From: HXMU1428-3 sp965215715
GTDB taxonomy: Bacteria; Pseudomonadota; Alphaproteobacteria; Rhizobiales; HXMU1428-3
Assembly (NCBI GenBank): GCA_965215715.1
Contig: OZ244129.1
Span: 372,001 to 436,000, forward strand
Reading direction: 5' to 3'
DNA length: 64,000 bases
The notes below the pieces were generated by a model. It searched no databases and was not told where the DNA came from. It was given only the letters and a program-made list of their open reading frames with translations. Positions 8,474 to 16,652 of this stretch are shown here, one piece after another (positions within the stretch are counted from its first letter, which is position 1; the number at the start of each line of letters is the position of its first letter). The position numbers and the translations under genes were made by a program.

Positions 8474-8839
8474 ATGGATTGGTTGAAAGCTTCGTGTCAC
8501 TGCGGTGCTGTTCAGTTAGAAATACCCTATAAGCCAAAAAGTTTGACGTCTTGCAATTGTTCCATTTGCCGGCGTTATCAGGTGTTGTGGGGGTATTTCA
8601 CACAAGCAGAGGTTAAGGTGATGGCCAAGCCTGATGATCTGGTGGCTTATGTTTGGGGTGATCGCCAATTAGAATTTCTTCACTGCAAAACTTGTGGTTG
8701 TTGTACCCATTATGAAGCGGTGGATAAGGCAGATGAGGCGCGCCTGGCTGTGAATGCGCGCATGATGGACCCTGAAGATATTAAAGATATTCGCGTGCGC
8801 CATTTTGACGGCGCTGTGAGTTGGACTTATTTAGATTAA
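8474..8839 (+). CDS. GFA family (glutathione-dependent formaldehyde-activating/CENP-V) protein
   Basis: A 121-residue zinc-binding protein. Cysteines are arranged as in the family: CHCG near residue 8, CNCSICRR near residue 28 and CKTCGCCTHYE near residue 75. Family members bind zinc; the founding enzyme condenses formaldehyde with glutathione, but most members have no assigned substrate. The ATG lies one base after the gshB stop, so the two are probably co-transcribed. Linkage to glutathione synthesis is suggestive but not proof of a glutathione-dependent activity. Confidence 0.85.
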   Translation: MDWLKASCHCGAVQLEIPYKPKSLTSCNCSICRRYQVLWGYFTQAEVKVMAKPDDLVAYVWGDRQLEFLHCKTCGCCTHYEAVDKADEARLAVNARMMDPEDIKDIRVRHFDGAVSWTYLD

Positions 8840-8904
8840 TTTCTTATGCAATTTTTAAAATGGTCTTTTCTGACAAAAGATCGTAGTTTTAGCAGAAATA
8901 AGGA

Positions 8905-9177
8905 TTACTCAATATCTAAACCAAGTTTATGTAATTTTTCATTTAAGGTATTTATTTTTTTAATTGTTATTGATTTTAGAGACTCTTTGATGGTTTCGAA
9001 TTCACGATCGTCATCGTTAATATAAATGGGGTCAATATCAGTATAGACTGTGACAGGAATTTCTATTTCTTCAAGAGTTTCTATACATTTTAAATGGTAC
9101 TGAAATTCTTTAAGTTCATTATTTAGCTCATTAATTTTGTCTAGATCTTTTATATTCACCACTTTATCATCACCCAA
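8905..9177 (-). CDS. Hypothetical AT-rich 90-residue acidic protein
   Basis: Not recognised. The product is charged and helix-prone at both ends (NELNNELKEFQYHLKCIETL and SITIKKINTLNEKLHKLGL), suggesting a helical hairpin or coiled coil flanking an acidic centre. The first possible start is a TTG at 9177 with a poor ribosome-binding site; GTG codons a few residues later are alternatives. The DNA is markedly more AT-rich than the neighbouring gshB region, which suggests acquisition. It could be a non-conserved reading frame. Confidence 0.5.
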   Translation of the reverse strand: MGDDKVVNIKDLDKINELNNELKEFQYHLKCIETLEEIEIPVTVYTDIDPIYINDDDREFETIKESLKSITIKKINTLNEKLHKLGLDIE

Positions 9178-9324
9178 ATTGATTATTGAATCTAGTATAA
9201 AAGATATAACTTCTTTTAACTTTTATCTAACTAAATCATCATTACTTAATTATTGAAAGTAATTTTTGATTATTTGAATGAGTTGTGGGTTGTACCTATT
9301 TGAGTGATTAAATAAACTTTGCAT

Positions 9325-9933
9325 TTAGCCAGATAGATTTGCCAAACTCTCCACGATCATTTTTGGGTCTGTGGGCAGGTTAAAATATAGCCCATAGCCA
9401 TTGGCCACAAAGACGGCTGCGATTAGGCTTAAGGTAAAGCTCACAACCAGCAGAAAGCCGCCGCCGGTTATCAATGAGATGGAGGCCATGACGATGGCGA
9501 TTTGCAAGAGGGCAACGGCGACCCCATAATTATCCCCGCGCTCTAGGGCAATGGTGCGCTCTGCCTGGTGGGCTCTGGCGTCTTTTAGAATGTCTTTTTT
9601 TTCCGCGTTATAGGTTTCAGCCTTTTTTTGCCATTTGGAGGCCAGCTCATTATGGCCGGTGGATTGAAACGTGTTGGCAGCAATTTCTGAATTCGTCGCG
9701 CGGATGTTTTTGGCTTGAAAATATGCAAATTTATTGGAGGCCTCTATTTGTGCCTCTAGTGCGCTTTTTGCCGCCTCATCATCAGCCATCGAAACAAGGG
9801 CTAAAAAGGCAGCCAGAAAGGCGATAAAAATCGGAATTTTATTGTTGGTTTTATCTTTGGTGATGTCTTCAATGAGGCTTTTAATATCGGTTAAAGGGGC
9901 TTCATTGTTTGTTTGTGTTTCTTGTTTTTCCAT
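9325..9933 (-). CDS. DUF4337 family membrane protein
   Basis: A 202-residue protein fitting DUF4337: a hydrophobic segment at residues 33-50 (KIPIFIAFLAAFLALVSMA), a long helical middle part containing the family-like FAYFQAKNIRATN, and two further hydrophobic segments near the C-terminus (VALLQIAIVMASISLITGGG and LLVVSFTLSLIAAVFVANG). Likely an inner-membrane protein with a central soluble helical domain. Family function is unknown. It stands alone on the minus strand in an accessory-looking stretch. Confidence 0.75.
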   Translation of the reverse strand: MEKQETQTNNEAPLTDIKSLIEDITKDKTNNKIPIFIAFLAAFLALVSMADDEAAKSALEAQIEASNKFAYFQAKNIRATNSEIAANTFQSTGHNELASKWQKKAETYNAEKKDILKDARAHQAERTIALERGDNYGVAVALLQIAIVMASISLITGGGFLLVVSFTLSLIAAVFVANGYGLYFNLPTDPKMIVESLANLSG

Positions 9934-10042
9934 TTGTTATTCTAACTTGTTACTTTGAAGTGTTAATAATAATTGAGTTTAACTATGGGTCGTGTATTGT
10001 TAATCTTGATCCTTGATATGTAAAGACTTTGGGGAGGCTGTT

Positions 10043-10825
10043 ATGTTTAAGTGGGGCATTCTTTTTTTCTTTTGTTTGTTTTTTTCCTCTGTTTTTGTTT
10101 CCTATGTGGCTCATGCAAAATCATTTCGAGCAACGATTTATAGTGATGGATATGCATGCCCTGGAAATTGTGATGCTCATGTTGTTATAAATAAAGAACA
10201 CAACCCTTCAAAATATGTTTTTGATCCTAAATCAACACGGCAAAAACCGCGAAAATGCCGGAATAACCATTTATGCACGATTTGTTTTAATAAAAAAGAC
10301 AGTAGCTGTCTTACAGTTATGTATCGCGGGGCAGGCCCTCCTAAATGGAAGTTTGATTTTACCCCCGCTTTTTATAAATCTATTTGTCATAAAAAAAAGA
10401 TCCCTTCTGTATTGAAAGGTACTTGTCAGCGGTTTGTAAAAAAGTTTGAAACAAACAGCATGGAAAATGTCTATTGCACGTTTGATCCCACTCATAAAAA
10501 TTGTAAATCTTTAATCAAGCGCTCCGTGCAGATTTATCAAAAGGATAAAAAATATAGGGATGAATGTTTGGCGTTAACAGAAGAAAAATATAATGAAAAA
10601 TATGCTTCAAACAAAAAACTTCAGCGAAAATACGATTGTAATTATGAAATGATTGGCACTGGGGGCCCAAATTCTAATGGTGTTACGTGGCGGCGTTTGT
10701 TGCCGGCAAGCTGCACGCCAGGATCTTTTGTTGGACGCAATGGTTTAGATTGCTGTGATAGTGATAAACTCACACTGGGTGGATTAGGCAAAGAATGTAC
10801 TATTTATCTTGTTCCTAAAAAATGA
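10043..10825 (+). CDS. Secreted cysteine-rich protein of unknown function
   Basis: A 260-residue protein with a clear signal peptide (MFKWGILFFFCLFFSSVFV, probable cleavage after VAHA). The ATG at 10043 follows GGGGAGG and is preferred over an upstream start at 10013. The mature part contains about 16 cysteines, many spaced in pairs (CPGNC, CRNNHLC, CTIC, DCC), implying a disulfide-stabilised periplasmic or extracellular protein. A recognisable block YRGAGPPKWKFDFTPAFY sits near residue 95. I do not know a function for this type. Base composition is AT-rich like its neighbours on the left. Confidence 0.75.
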   Translation: MFKWGILFFFCLFFSSVFVSYVAHAKSFRATIYSDGYACPGNCDAHVVINKEHNPSKYVFDPKSTRQKPRKCRNNHLCTICFNKKDSSCLTVMYRGAGPPKWKFDFTPAFYKSICHKKKIPSVLKGTCQRFVKKFETNSMENVYCTFDPTHKNCKSLIKRSVQIYQKDKKYRDECLALTEEKYNEKYASNKKLQRKYDCNYEMIGTGGPNSNGVTWRRLLPASCTPGSFVGRNGLDCCDSDKLTLGGLGKECTIYLVPKK

Positions 10826-10844
10826 GGAACAAGAGTTCTTTTTT
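10808..10844 (+). terminator. Intrinsic terminator overlapping the stop codon of the secreted protein gene
   Basis: A perfect 9-bp stem CTTGTTCCT / AGGAACAAG (10808-10816 with 10825-10833), 8-base loop, followed two bases later by TTCTTTTTT. The stop codon TGA lies in the loop and right arm. It separates convergent genes; the tal stop is in the T-run. Confidence 0.8.
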
Positions 10845-11499
10845 ACAAAATTGTCTGCCCGGTTTTTTCCCAATCTTTCATGAACGCATCCAAACCTTTG
10901 TCTGTCAGCGGGTGAGTGGCCAATTGTTTGATCACTTTGCCTGGCACGGTTGCGACATCAGCGCCGATGAGGGCTGATTGTTTGACGTGATTGACCGAGC
11001 GGATTGAGGCGGCCAAAATTTGTGTGTTTAGGTTTGGGTAATTGTCATAGACCGTGCGGATCTCTTCGATTAGGTCCATGCCGTCCAGCCCCATATCATC
11101 CAAGCGGCCAATGAAAGGGGAGATGTAGGTGGCGCCAGCTTTGGCGGCCAGCAAGGCTTGGTTGGCAGAAAAGCACAGGGTGACATTTACCATTGTGCCT
11201 TCATCGCTCAGCGCTTTGCAGGCTTTTAAGCCGTCCCATGTGAGGGGGACTTTGATGGCGATGTTTTCAGCCAGGCCTTTGAGCTTTTTGCCCTCTTCAA
11301 TCATGGTTTTGCTGTCTAGCGCGGTGACTTCTGCGCTCACAGGGCCGTCAACAATTGAGCAGATCTCTTTGACAACGTCTAAAAAATTGCGCCCTGATTT
11401 GGCTATCAGTGAGGGGTTGGTTGTTACCCCGTCAATCAGGCCTGTTTCGCTTAGTTCGCCTATTTCTTCTACATCTGCGCTGTCGACAAAAAATTTCAT
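10843..11499 (-). CDS. tal: Transaldolase (short form, fructose-6-phosphate aldolase-like)
   Basis: A 218-residue member of the short transaldolase/FSA family: MKFFVDSADVEEI, DGVTTNPSLIAKSG, NIAIKVPLTWDGLKA (the Schiff-base lysine is in KVPLT, about residue 85), LCFSANQALLAAKAGATYISPFIGR. It acts in the non-oxidative pentose phosphate pathway, or as a fructose-6-phosphate aldolase; sequence alone does not separate these. It is divergent from priA, a pairing common in the order. Convergent with the secreted Cys-rich gene. Confidence 0.93.
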   Translation of the reverse strand: MKFFVDSADVEEIGELSETGLIDGVTTNPSLIAKSGRNFLDVVKEICSIVDGPVSAEVTALDSKTMIEEGKKLKGLAENIAIKVPLTWDGLKACKALSDEGTMVNVTLCFSANQALLAAKAGATYISPFIGRLDDMGLDGMDLIEEIRTVYDNYPNLNTQILAASIRSVNHVKQSALIGADVATVPGKVIKQLATHPLTDKGLDAFMKDWEKTGQTIL

Positions 11500-11663
11500 T
11501 TTGGCTTTTTTCCGTTATCTTTGGCGGTGTTTGTTTGTTAACAAATACCCTATCGTCTCTCTCGTAACGCGTCTATCACCCTTTTGTCCGAATCACAATC
11601 CATTTTATTGTGGTTTCAAGCTGTTTTGCTTGACTTATATGAATGTTTTTTAAGGAATTTGCT

Positions 11664-13898
11664 TTGTCTCAAACCGTTCCCATATTGTTGCCTGTTTTGG
11701 TGCATCAGACCTATGACTATTTGATTGGGCAGAGCGACCAAGGGTTTGTGTTTGAGGAAGAGGCCCCTCTGAACCTAAAATCGGGTGATTTTGTCAAAGT
11801 CCCTTTTGGGCGCCAAGAACGCATTGGTGTGGTTTGGAACCAGCCGGTTGAGCCGGTTGATGAGCATGGTGAGGTGCTCTCTAAACCGGTTGATCCTAAT
11901 AAGATGAAGTCTGTGATTGAGCGGCTGGATGTGCCCCCGTTGCCTGATGTCTCCATGCGGTTTGCTCAATGGGTGGCCAATTACACTTTGTCGCCTCTTG
12001 GCCTGGTGTTGCGGATGATGATGAGTTCGCGACAAGCCTTTCAAGCGCAAAAGGTGCGTTTTGGGGTTCAGCTTTCAAGCACGGCGCCGGAGATCAAAAT
12101 GACACCGGCGCGGCAAAAGGTGTTGGAGATAATTGAACCGGATTTTGTGTGGAGCAAAACCAACTTGGCGCAAGAGGCTGGTGTTTCGCCTAAGGTGCTG
12201 GATGGGTTGGTCAAAGCTGGGGCGTTGGTGCAAGCCCAGGTGAAAGAAGAGCCTTTTGCCGCGCCCAAACCCAATTTTATGAAACCGGACTTTTCTGACG
12301 AGCAATTGGAAGCGGCTCACCGGTTGCGAGGGGTTGGCAAGGCGCGGGCGTTTCAGACCATGTTGCTGGATGGGGTGACCGGTTCTGGTAAGACAGAGGT
12401 TTATTTTGAGGCGATTGCCGGCGCGCTGGAACAGGGGCGGCAAGTGTTGGTGTTGCTGCCAGAGATTTCGTTGACCAAACAATTTTTAGAGCGGTTCAAA
12501 CAACGCTTTGGTTGCTTGCCGGCCAGTTGGCATTCAGCTGTTGGTGATGGCGCGCGGGCCAAGCTGTGGCGCGGGGTGGCAAGCGGGGAGGTCAAGGCGG
12601 TCATCGGTGCGCGTTCGGCATTGTTTTTGCCGTTTAAAGATTTGGGCATGATCATTGTCGATGAGGAGCATGATACGGGCTATAAGCAAGAGACCAATGT
12701 GCTTTATCATGCCAGGGACATGGCGGTGGTGCGTGGCTCTTTGGGCAAGGCAGGGGTGGTGTTGGCCAGTGCGACCCCGTCATTGGAAAGTTTGATTAAT
12801 GCAGCCCAAGGCCGCTATGGGCATGTGAAGTTAGAGAGCCGGTTTCATGGGGCTGCCTTGCCTGAGATGAGCGCGATTGATATGCGCAAAGACGGGCCAG
12901 AGCGGGGCAAATGGCTTAGCCCGGCTTTAATTGGCGCGATGCAAGAGACCTTGGCCAAGGGTGAGCAAAGCTTGTTGTTTTTAAACCGGCGCGGCTATGC
13001 CCCTTTAACCTTGTGCCGGGGGTGTGGGCATCGCTTTCAATGTCCGCAATGTTCTGCCTGGTTGGTGGAGCATAAATTTAAAGAGGCGCTTTCATGCCAT
13101 CATTGTGGGTTTAAGGTGCCGCGCCCCAAAGCGTGCCCGAAATGCGAGAAGGAAGACAGCCTTGTGCCTTGTGGGCCCGGGGTGGAGCGGATTGCAGAAG
13201 AGGTGCGCGAGATTTTCCCTCAAGCCAGGCAAGCGATCCTGTCGTCTGACTTGGTGCCAAATATAAATGCGTTAAAAGAGGTGATTGAGACCATCCATAG
13301 CGGGGATGCGCAAATTATCATTGGTACGCAAATTGTGGCCAAGGGGCATAACTTTCCGTTATTGGCAACGGTTGGCATTGTTGATGGCGATTTGGGGCTG
13401 CAGGGCTCTGGTGATCCGCGGGCCGCTGAGCGGACCTTTCAACTCTTGCACCAAGTCTCTGGCCGGGCGGGGCGGATGGGGACAAAGGGCATGGGGTTTG
13501 TGCAAACCTATTTGCCAGACCATCCGGTGATGCAAGCGATCCTTTCAGGCGACAGAGACAGTTTTGTGGGCCGTGAAACCCAGGCACGTGAGATGCTCAC
13601 CTATCCCCCCTTTGGCCGCTTGGTGGCTTTGATTGTCTCTGCCAAACAAAAGGATATGGCAGAGCGCTATGCCAGAGAAGTGGCCCGCCGGGTGCCGCCG
13701 TCTAAGAAGGTGACAGTGCTGGGGCCAGTGGAGGCGCCCTTGGCGGTTATTCGTGGGCGCTATCGGTTTAGGTTGTTAATGAAAGCGCCGCGTGATTTGG
13801 ATGTGCAGGCCTTTATGCGCCATTGGCAGGCCCGTTTGCCGAAACCTCAAGGGGATTTGCGGTTGGTGGTGGATGTGGATCCGTATAATTTTTTGTAA
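11664..13898 (+). CDS. priA: Primosomal replication protein N' (PriA helicase)
   Basis: 3'-5' superfamily 2 helicase that restarts stalled replication forks. Walker A GVTGSGKTEVY at about residue 238, Walker B IVDEEHD, and the zinc-binding insertion with Cys pairs (CRGCGHRFQCPQC, CHHCG, CPKC) near residues 455-500 are present. I favour the TTG at 11664 (MSQTVPILLPVL) because AAGGA is eight bases upstream; an ATG at 11643 lacks such a site. Length about 744 residues is normal. It is next to tal. Confidence 0.94.
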   Translation: MSQTVPILLPVLVHQTYDYLIGQSDQGFVFEEEAPLNLKSGDFVKVPFGRQERIGVVWNQPVEPVDEHGEVLSKPVDPNKMKSVIERLDVPPLPDVSMRFAQWVANYTLSPLGLVLRMMMSSRQAFQAQKVRFGVQLSSTAPEIKMTPARQKVLEIIEPDFVWSKTNLAQEAGVSPKVLDGLVKAGALVQAQVKEEPFAAPKPNFMKPDFSDEQLEAAHRLRGVGKARAFQTMLLDGVTGSGKTEVYFEAIAGALEQGRQVLVLLPEISLTKQFLERFKQRFGCLPASWHSAVGDGARAKLWRGVASGEVKAVIGARSALFLPFKDLGMIIVDEEHDTGYKQETNVLYHARDMAVVRGSLGKAGVVLASATPSLESLINAAQGRYGHVKLESRFHGAALPEMSAIDMRKDGPERGKWLSPALIGAMQETLAKGEQSLLFLNRRGYAPLTLCRGCGHRFQCPQCSAWLVEHKFKEALSCHHCGFKVPRPKACPKCEKEDSLVPCGPGVERIAEEVREIFPQARQAILSSDLVPNINALKEVIETIHSGDAQIIIGTQIVAKGHNFPLLATVGIVDGDLGLQGSGDPRAAERTFQLLHQVSGRAGRMGTKGMGFVQTYLPDHPVMQAILSGDRDSFVGRETQAREMLTYPPFGRLVALIVSAKQKDMAERYAREVARRVPPSKKVTVLGPVEAPLAVIRGRYRFRLLMKAPRDLDVQAFMRHWQARLPKPQGDLRLVVDVDPYNFL

Positions 13899-13939
13899 AA
13901 TCTGTTTTAGGGGATTATCCGTATTATATTGGACAGTGC

Positions 13940-14527
13940 TTAAGCTTTTATTTGATCTGTGATGCTTTTGAAATAAGCAATTTGACGTTCCATATGCTCT
14001 GTTGGATGCCCAAAGCTTCGTGAAATTTTAAGGTCATTTTCCATTCTGGCAATAACATCAATTTTATCTGTTGTGTTTATGGAGGTTTTTTCTCCGGTTA
14101 CCTGTGAGATAATTTCAGCTAAGTGGGTTTGAAACTCTGCCCCGTATGTCAGTAGCATTAAGCTTTCTTCACCAAAATAACCGTTTTCATGAAGCTCTCT
14201 GGCATAGGTATCAATCTCTTCAGGTGATATGTTGCGTAAATCATATTTACCGTCAATTTCTTGGCGTGATAGAGCGAGCTTTTGCGTTTTTTGCGCTGTG
14301 ATCGGACCGTTTGCTGATGCTTCCTCTTGTAATTTTACCAATGTTTTTTGCGTTTCACTTGAGATCAGCGGCGGGGAAAGAATTGCAGCTCTCTCGGCAG
14401 AAATTGCCGCGTTGTTTGCAGTCTTATTCTGGCTCTTATCAATGTCAGTTAAGGCATTAGAAATCATCAATTTGTTTGTTTTTATAGGGGTTGGGGTGGT
14501 CAAAGTAGGAGAATTGATAATGTGCAT
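13940..14527 (-). CDS. Hypothetical protein, 195 residues
   Basis: Not assigned to a named family. The first ~90 residues are low-complexity and Ser/Thr/Asn/Ala-rich, probably disordered. The conserved-looking core is about residues 92-140: YDLRNISPEEIDTYARELHE then GYFGEESLMLLTYGAEF, which resembles unnamed alphaproteobacterial proteins with a 'DLRxxSPxE' block. No signal peptide or membrane segment is visible. It sits alone, convergent with priA and divergent from the DUF2259 gene. Confidence 0.65.
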   Translation of the reverse strand: MHIINSPTLTTPTPIKTNKLMISNALTDIDKSQNKTANNAAISAERAAILSPPLISSETQKTLVKLQEEASANGPITAQKTQKLALSRQEIDGKYDLRNISPEEIDTYARELHENGYFGEESLMLLTYGAEFQTHLAEIISQVTGEKTSINTTDKIDVIARMENDLKISRSFGHPTEHMERQIAYFKSITDQIKA

Positions 14528-14751
14528 TTTTCTCTCACCAGTGAAGATTTTGGAGATTTAGATGCATGCAAAGCAATTATTGGACCGAATTTTCAGGGTC
14601 TGACAGTTGGTAGAGGTTGGCGATCCGTTCATGATTTGTGAATTTTTTTGGTAGCAGGAAAAATCTTAAAATTTTAGATTGTATTTTTACAGCAAATTAA
14701 ACTCATAGGTTGTATTGTTGTTCAATTTAAAACTAACAGGAGATTTTCTCC

Positions 14752-15498
14752 ATGACACATTTTTTAAAATTATTTTATATCTTTTTTTGTTCATACTTTC
14801 TTTTGCTATCCCCGGTTTTTGCTGGCAATGCTTTTGAATATAATGTCGAAGGTGAATTTATAGGCTTTTCAAAAAACGGTAAAATTTTTGCCTATGAAGA
14901 ATATGGCTATCATGAATTATCAGGTGTTCCTTACACGGTTATTCACCTGATAAACATTAATGATAATAAGGATGTTTTTGGCTCCCCTATTCGGGCAAGT
15001 TATATTACACCTGGTTCAAATGTTAATCAGGTTCGCAATATGGCGCGGCAAATGGCGAAATCCTTTTTTATTCAATATGGGATTTCTAGAGCAGGAAAAA
15101 GGCTCTATCATAACAATGACCTGGATAAAATTAATGGGACTGTGATTGATAATGTTGTTCATCACAAAGATAATATTGTCTCGGTTCACGGGTTTGATTT
15201 TCATGTCAAATCATTTTATCTGCCCACACGCCATTGCACGACTTATGGCAAAGATTTCCAATATGGCTATGAGCTTTTGATTGAACGGGCGGGAAAACGG
15301 GCTTTGGCTTTGCATAAAGATATTGAAATTCCACGTGCGCGTGGCTGTCCGCGCGAATATGCGATTGCTGATATTGTTGGGTTTCACAAGAAAACCTATG
15401 TGGTCTTGCTTAAAGTGATTACGCATAGTGTGAGCCATAATACAGATGGTAGCAATGAAGGCGATCGCTATGTGGCTTATAGCTTTTCTTTAAAATAA
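14752..15498 (+). CDS. DUF2259 family secreted protein
   Basis: A 248-residue exported protein; the signal peptide ends near PVFAGNAF (cleavage about residue 24). The block FIGFSKNGKIFAYEEYG followed by SGVPYTVIHLI (about residues 35-65) matches the DUF2259 (COG5497) pattern as I recall it. The family is predicted periplasmic, with unknown role. The ribosome-binding site ACAGGAG is well placed before the ATG. A weak terminator-like hairpin lies about 150 bases after the stop. Confidence 0.75.
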   Translation: MTHFLKLFYIFFCSYFLLLSPVFAGNAFEYNVEGEFIGFSKNGKIFAYEEYGYHELSGVPYTVIHLININDNKDVFGSPIRASYITPGSNVNQVRNMARQMAKSFFIQYGISRAGKRLYHNNDLDKINGTVIDNVVHHKDNIVSVHGFDFHVKSFYLPTRHCTTYGKDFQYGYELLIERAGKRALALHKDIEIPRARGCPREYAIADIVGFHKKTYVVLLKVITHSVSHNTDGSNEGDRYVAYSFSLK

Positions 15499-15582
15499 GA
15501 AAAGCGCTCATATTGATTGCTCTAAAAGGGTATGCTCTTTCATTTTAGGGTCATTAATGATCATTCTATTGATTTTTATTGT

Positions 15583-15618
15583 TTTAACTCTAGGCGGGGG
15601 ATGACGCCTTGAGTTAAA
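15583..15618. other. Stem-loop of unknown role
   Basis: TTTAACTCTAGGCG (15583-15596) pairs with CGCCTTGAGTTAAA (15605-15618) with one mismatch, closing an 8-base loop. No T-tract follows on either strand, so it is more likely an RNA element or binding site than a terminator. Confidence 0.5.
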
Positions 15619-15644
15619 GATCAGCTAGTTAAGGGCAGGTCAAT

Positions 15645-15669
15645 GCCTCATGACGCTCATGGGCTTTTT
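15645..15669 (+). terminator. Possible intrinsic terminator after the DUF2259 gene
   Basis: A short GC stem (GCC-bulge-CATG with CATG-GGC) from 15645 to 15664, followed by TTTTT. Small stem with a bulge, so only a candidate. Confidence 0.4.
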
Positions 15670-16091
15670 CTGTCGGTTGGGGATGCTTTTTTGGTTTTAT
15701 TCAAGAATGAACAATAAAGCTTTGTAAAACCGTGTCTTTTATAGGAATTTAGTTCAATGAGGGGTCAGCCTTCTATCTTTTTGCGCTAAACACTTTAAAG
15801 CCTTGTTATTGATGGAAATATTTTCTTAATGAGCATCTAAATAGATTGCTGTAGTGCTGCTTTTTGCTCCTTATATTTTCTGTGTGCGACCATTCATCCG
15901 CAAATTTTTGGTATTAATTCGTGCCCGGGCAGTTGCGTATTCAAAATCCTTATGCTAGAGCAAGCCGGGCTTTGGGGGTTTTATTGGGTTTTTCGCCCTT
16001 TACACACAAAGTCACACCATAATAATAACCGGTACGCCCTAAAGAGACCCTCTTTAGAGCTGTGCCCTTTTGTAAAAGGCAAGAGCATTCC

Positions 16092-16652
16092 GTGGCAGGT
16101 GAACCATCAATGATTGCAGGAGTGGCCGGGCGTTATGCAACCGCGCTGTTCGACCTTGCCCGCGAAAAAAATCAACTTGATCAAGTTGACGCGGATTTGA
16201 AAGGGGTTCAGGGCCTTTTGGCTGAAAGCCCGGATCTTAATCGTTTGGCGATGAGCCCTGTTTTTAGTGCTGAACAGCAAGAAAAGGCATTTGCTGCCAT
16301 TGCTGAGAAGTCCGGGTTGGGCGAGGTTGCTAAGAACTTATTGCATGTGGTGGCACGCAATCGCCGTCTGTCGAGCATCACAGACATTATCAAAGGTTTC
16401 AAAATTTTACTGGCCAGCCATCGCGGGGAAGTTACCGCTGAGGCAATCAGTGCCGTTGCTTTAACTGATGAGCAGCAATCAAAATTGCGCTCAACGCTTA
16501 AAGAGGCTGCCGGCCAGGATATTGAATTAATCACCAAAGTAGACCCATCAATTTTAGGGGGGCTGATTGTTAAAATCGGTTCTCAGCAAATTGATGATTC
16601 TTTGGCAACTAAGTTAAATAATATGAAAACGCGCATGAAAGAGGTCAGCTGA
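16092..16652 (+). CDS. atpH: ATP synthase F1 subunit delta
   Basis: Delta (OSCP-like) subunit linking the F1 head to the peripheral stalk. The block IAGVAGRYATALFDLAREKN opens the protein and the C-terminal VDPSILGGLIVKIGSQQIDDS is the family signature. I choose the GTG at 16092 (VAGEPSMIAGVAGRY), giving 186 residues, the usual size; AAGAG lies just upstream. A start at 16062 would add ten residues without similarity. First gene of atpHAGDC; its stop overlaps atpA by one base (TGATG). Confidence 0.95.
   Translation: MAGEPSMIAGVAGRYATALFDLAREKNQLDQVDADLKGVQGLLAESPDLNRLAMSPVFSAEQQEKAFAAIAEKSGLGEVAKNLLHVVARNRRLSSITDIIKGFKILLASHRGEVTAEAISAVALTDEQQSKLRSTLKEAAGQDIELITKVDPSILGGLIVKIGSQQIDDSLATKLNNMKTRMKEVS

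Larger units (their letters stand above)
15499..16091. other. Long upstream region of the ATP synthase operon
   Basis: 593 bases without a convincing gene. It holds a 14-bp stem-loop at 15583-15618 and a terminator-like hairpin at 15645-15669. The promoter of atpHAGDC must lie in the right part, but I find no good consensus pair. No RNA gene is recognised. Confidence 0.5.

Noticed and set aside
8862..8882. Hairpin GGTCTTTT-CTGAC-AAAAGATC after the GFA gene as terminator
   Set aside because: One mismatch in a short AT-rich stem and no clear T-tract; too weak to call.
15499..16091. tRNA or other structural RNA gene before the atp operon
   Set aside because: No cloverleaf, GGTTCRANNCC or other recognisable RNA signature found.
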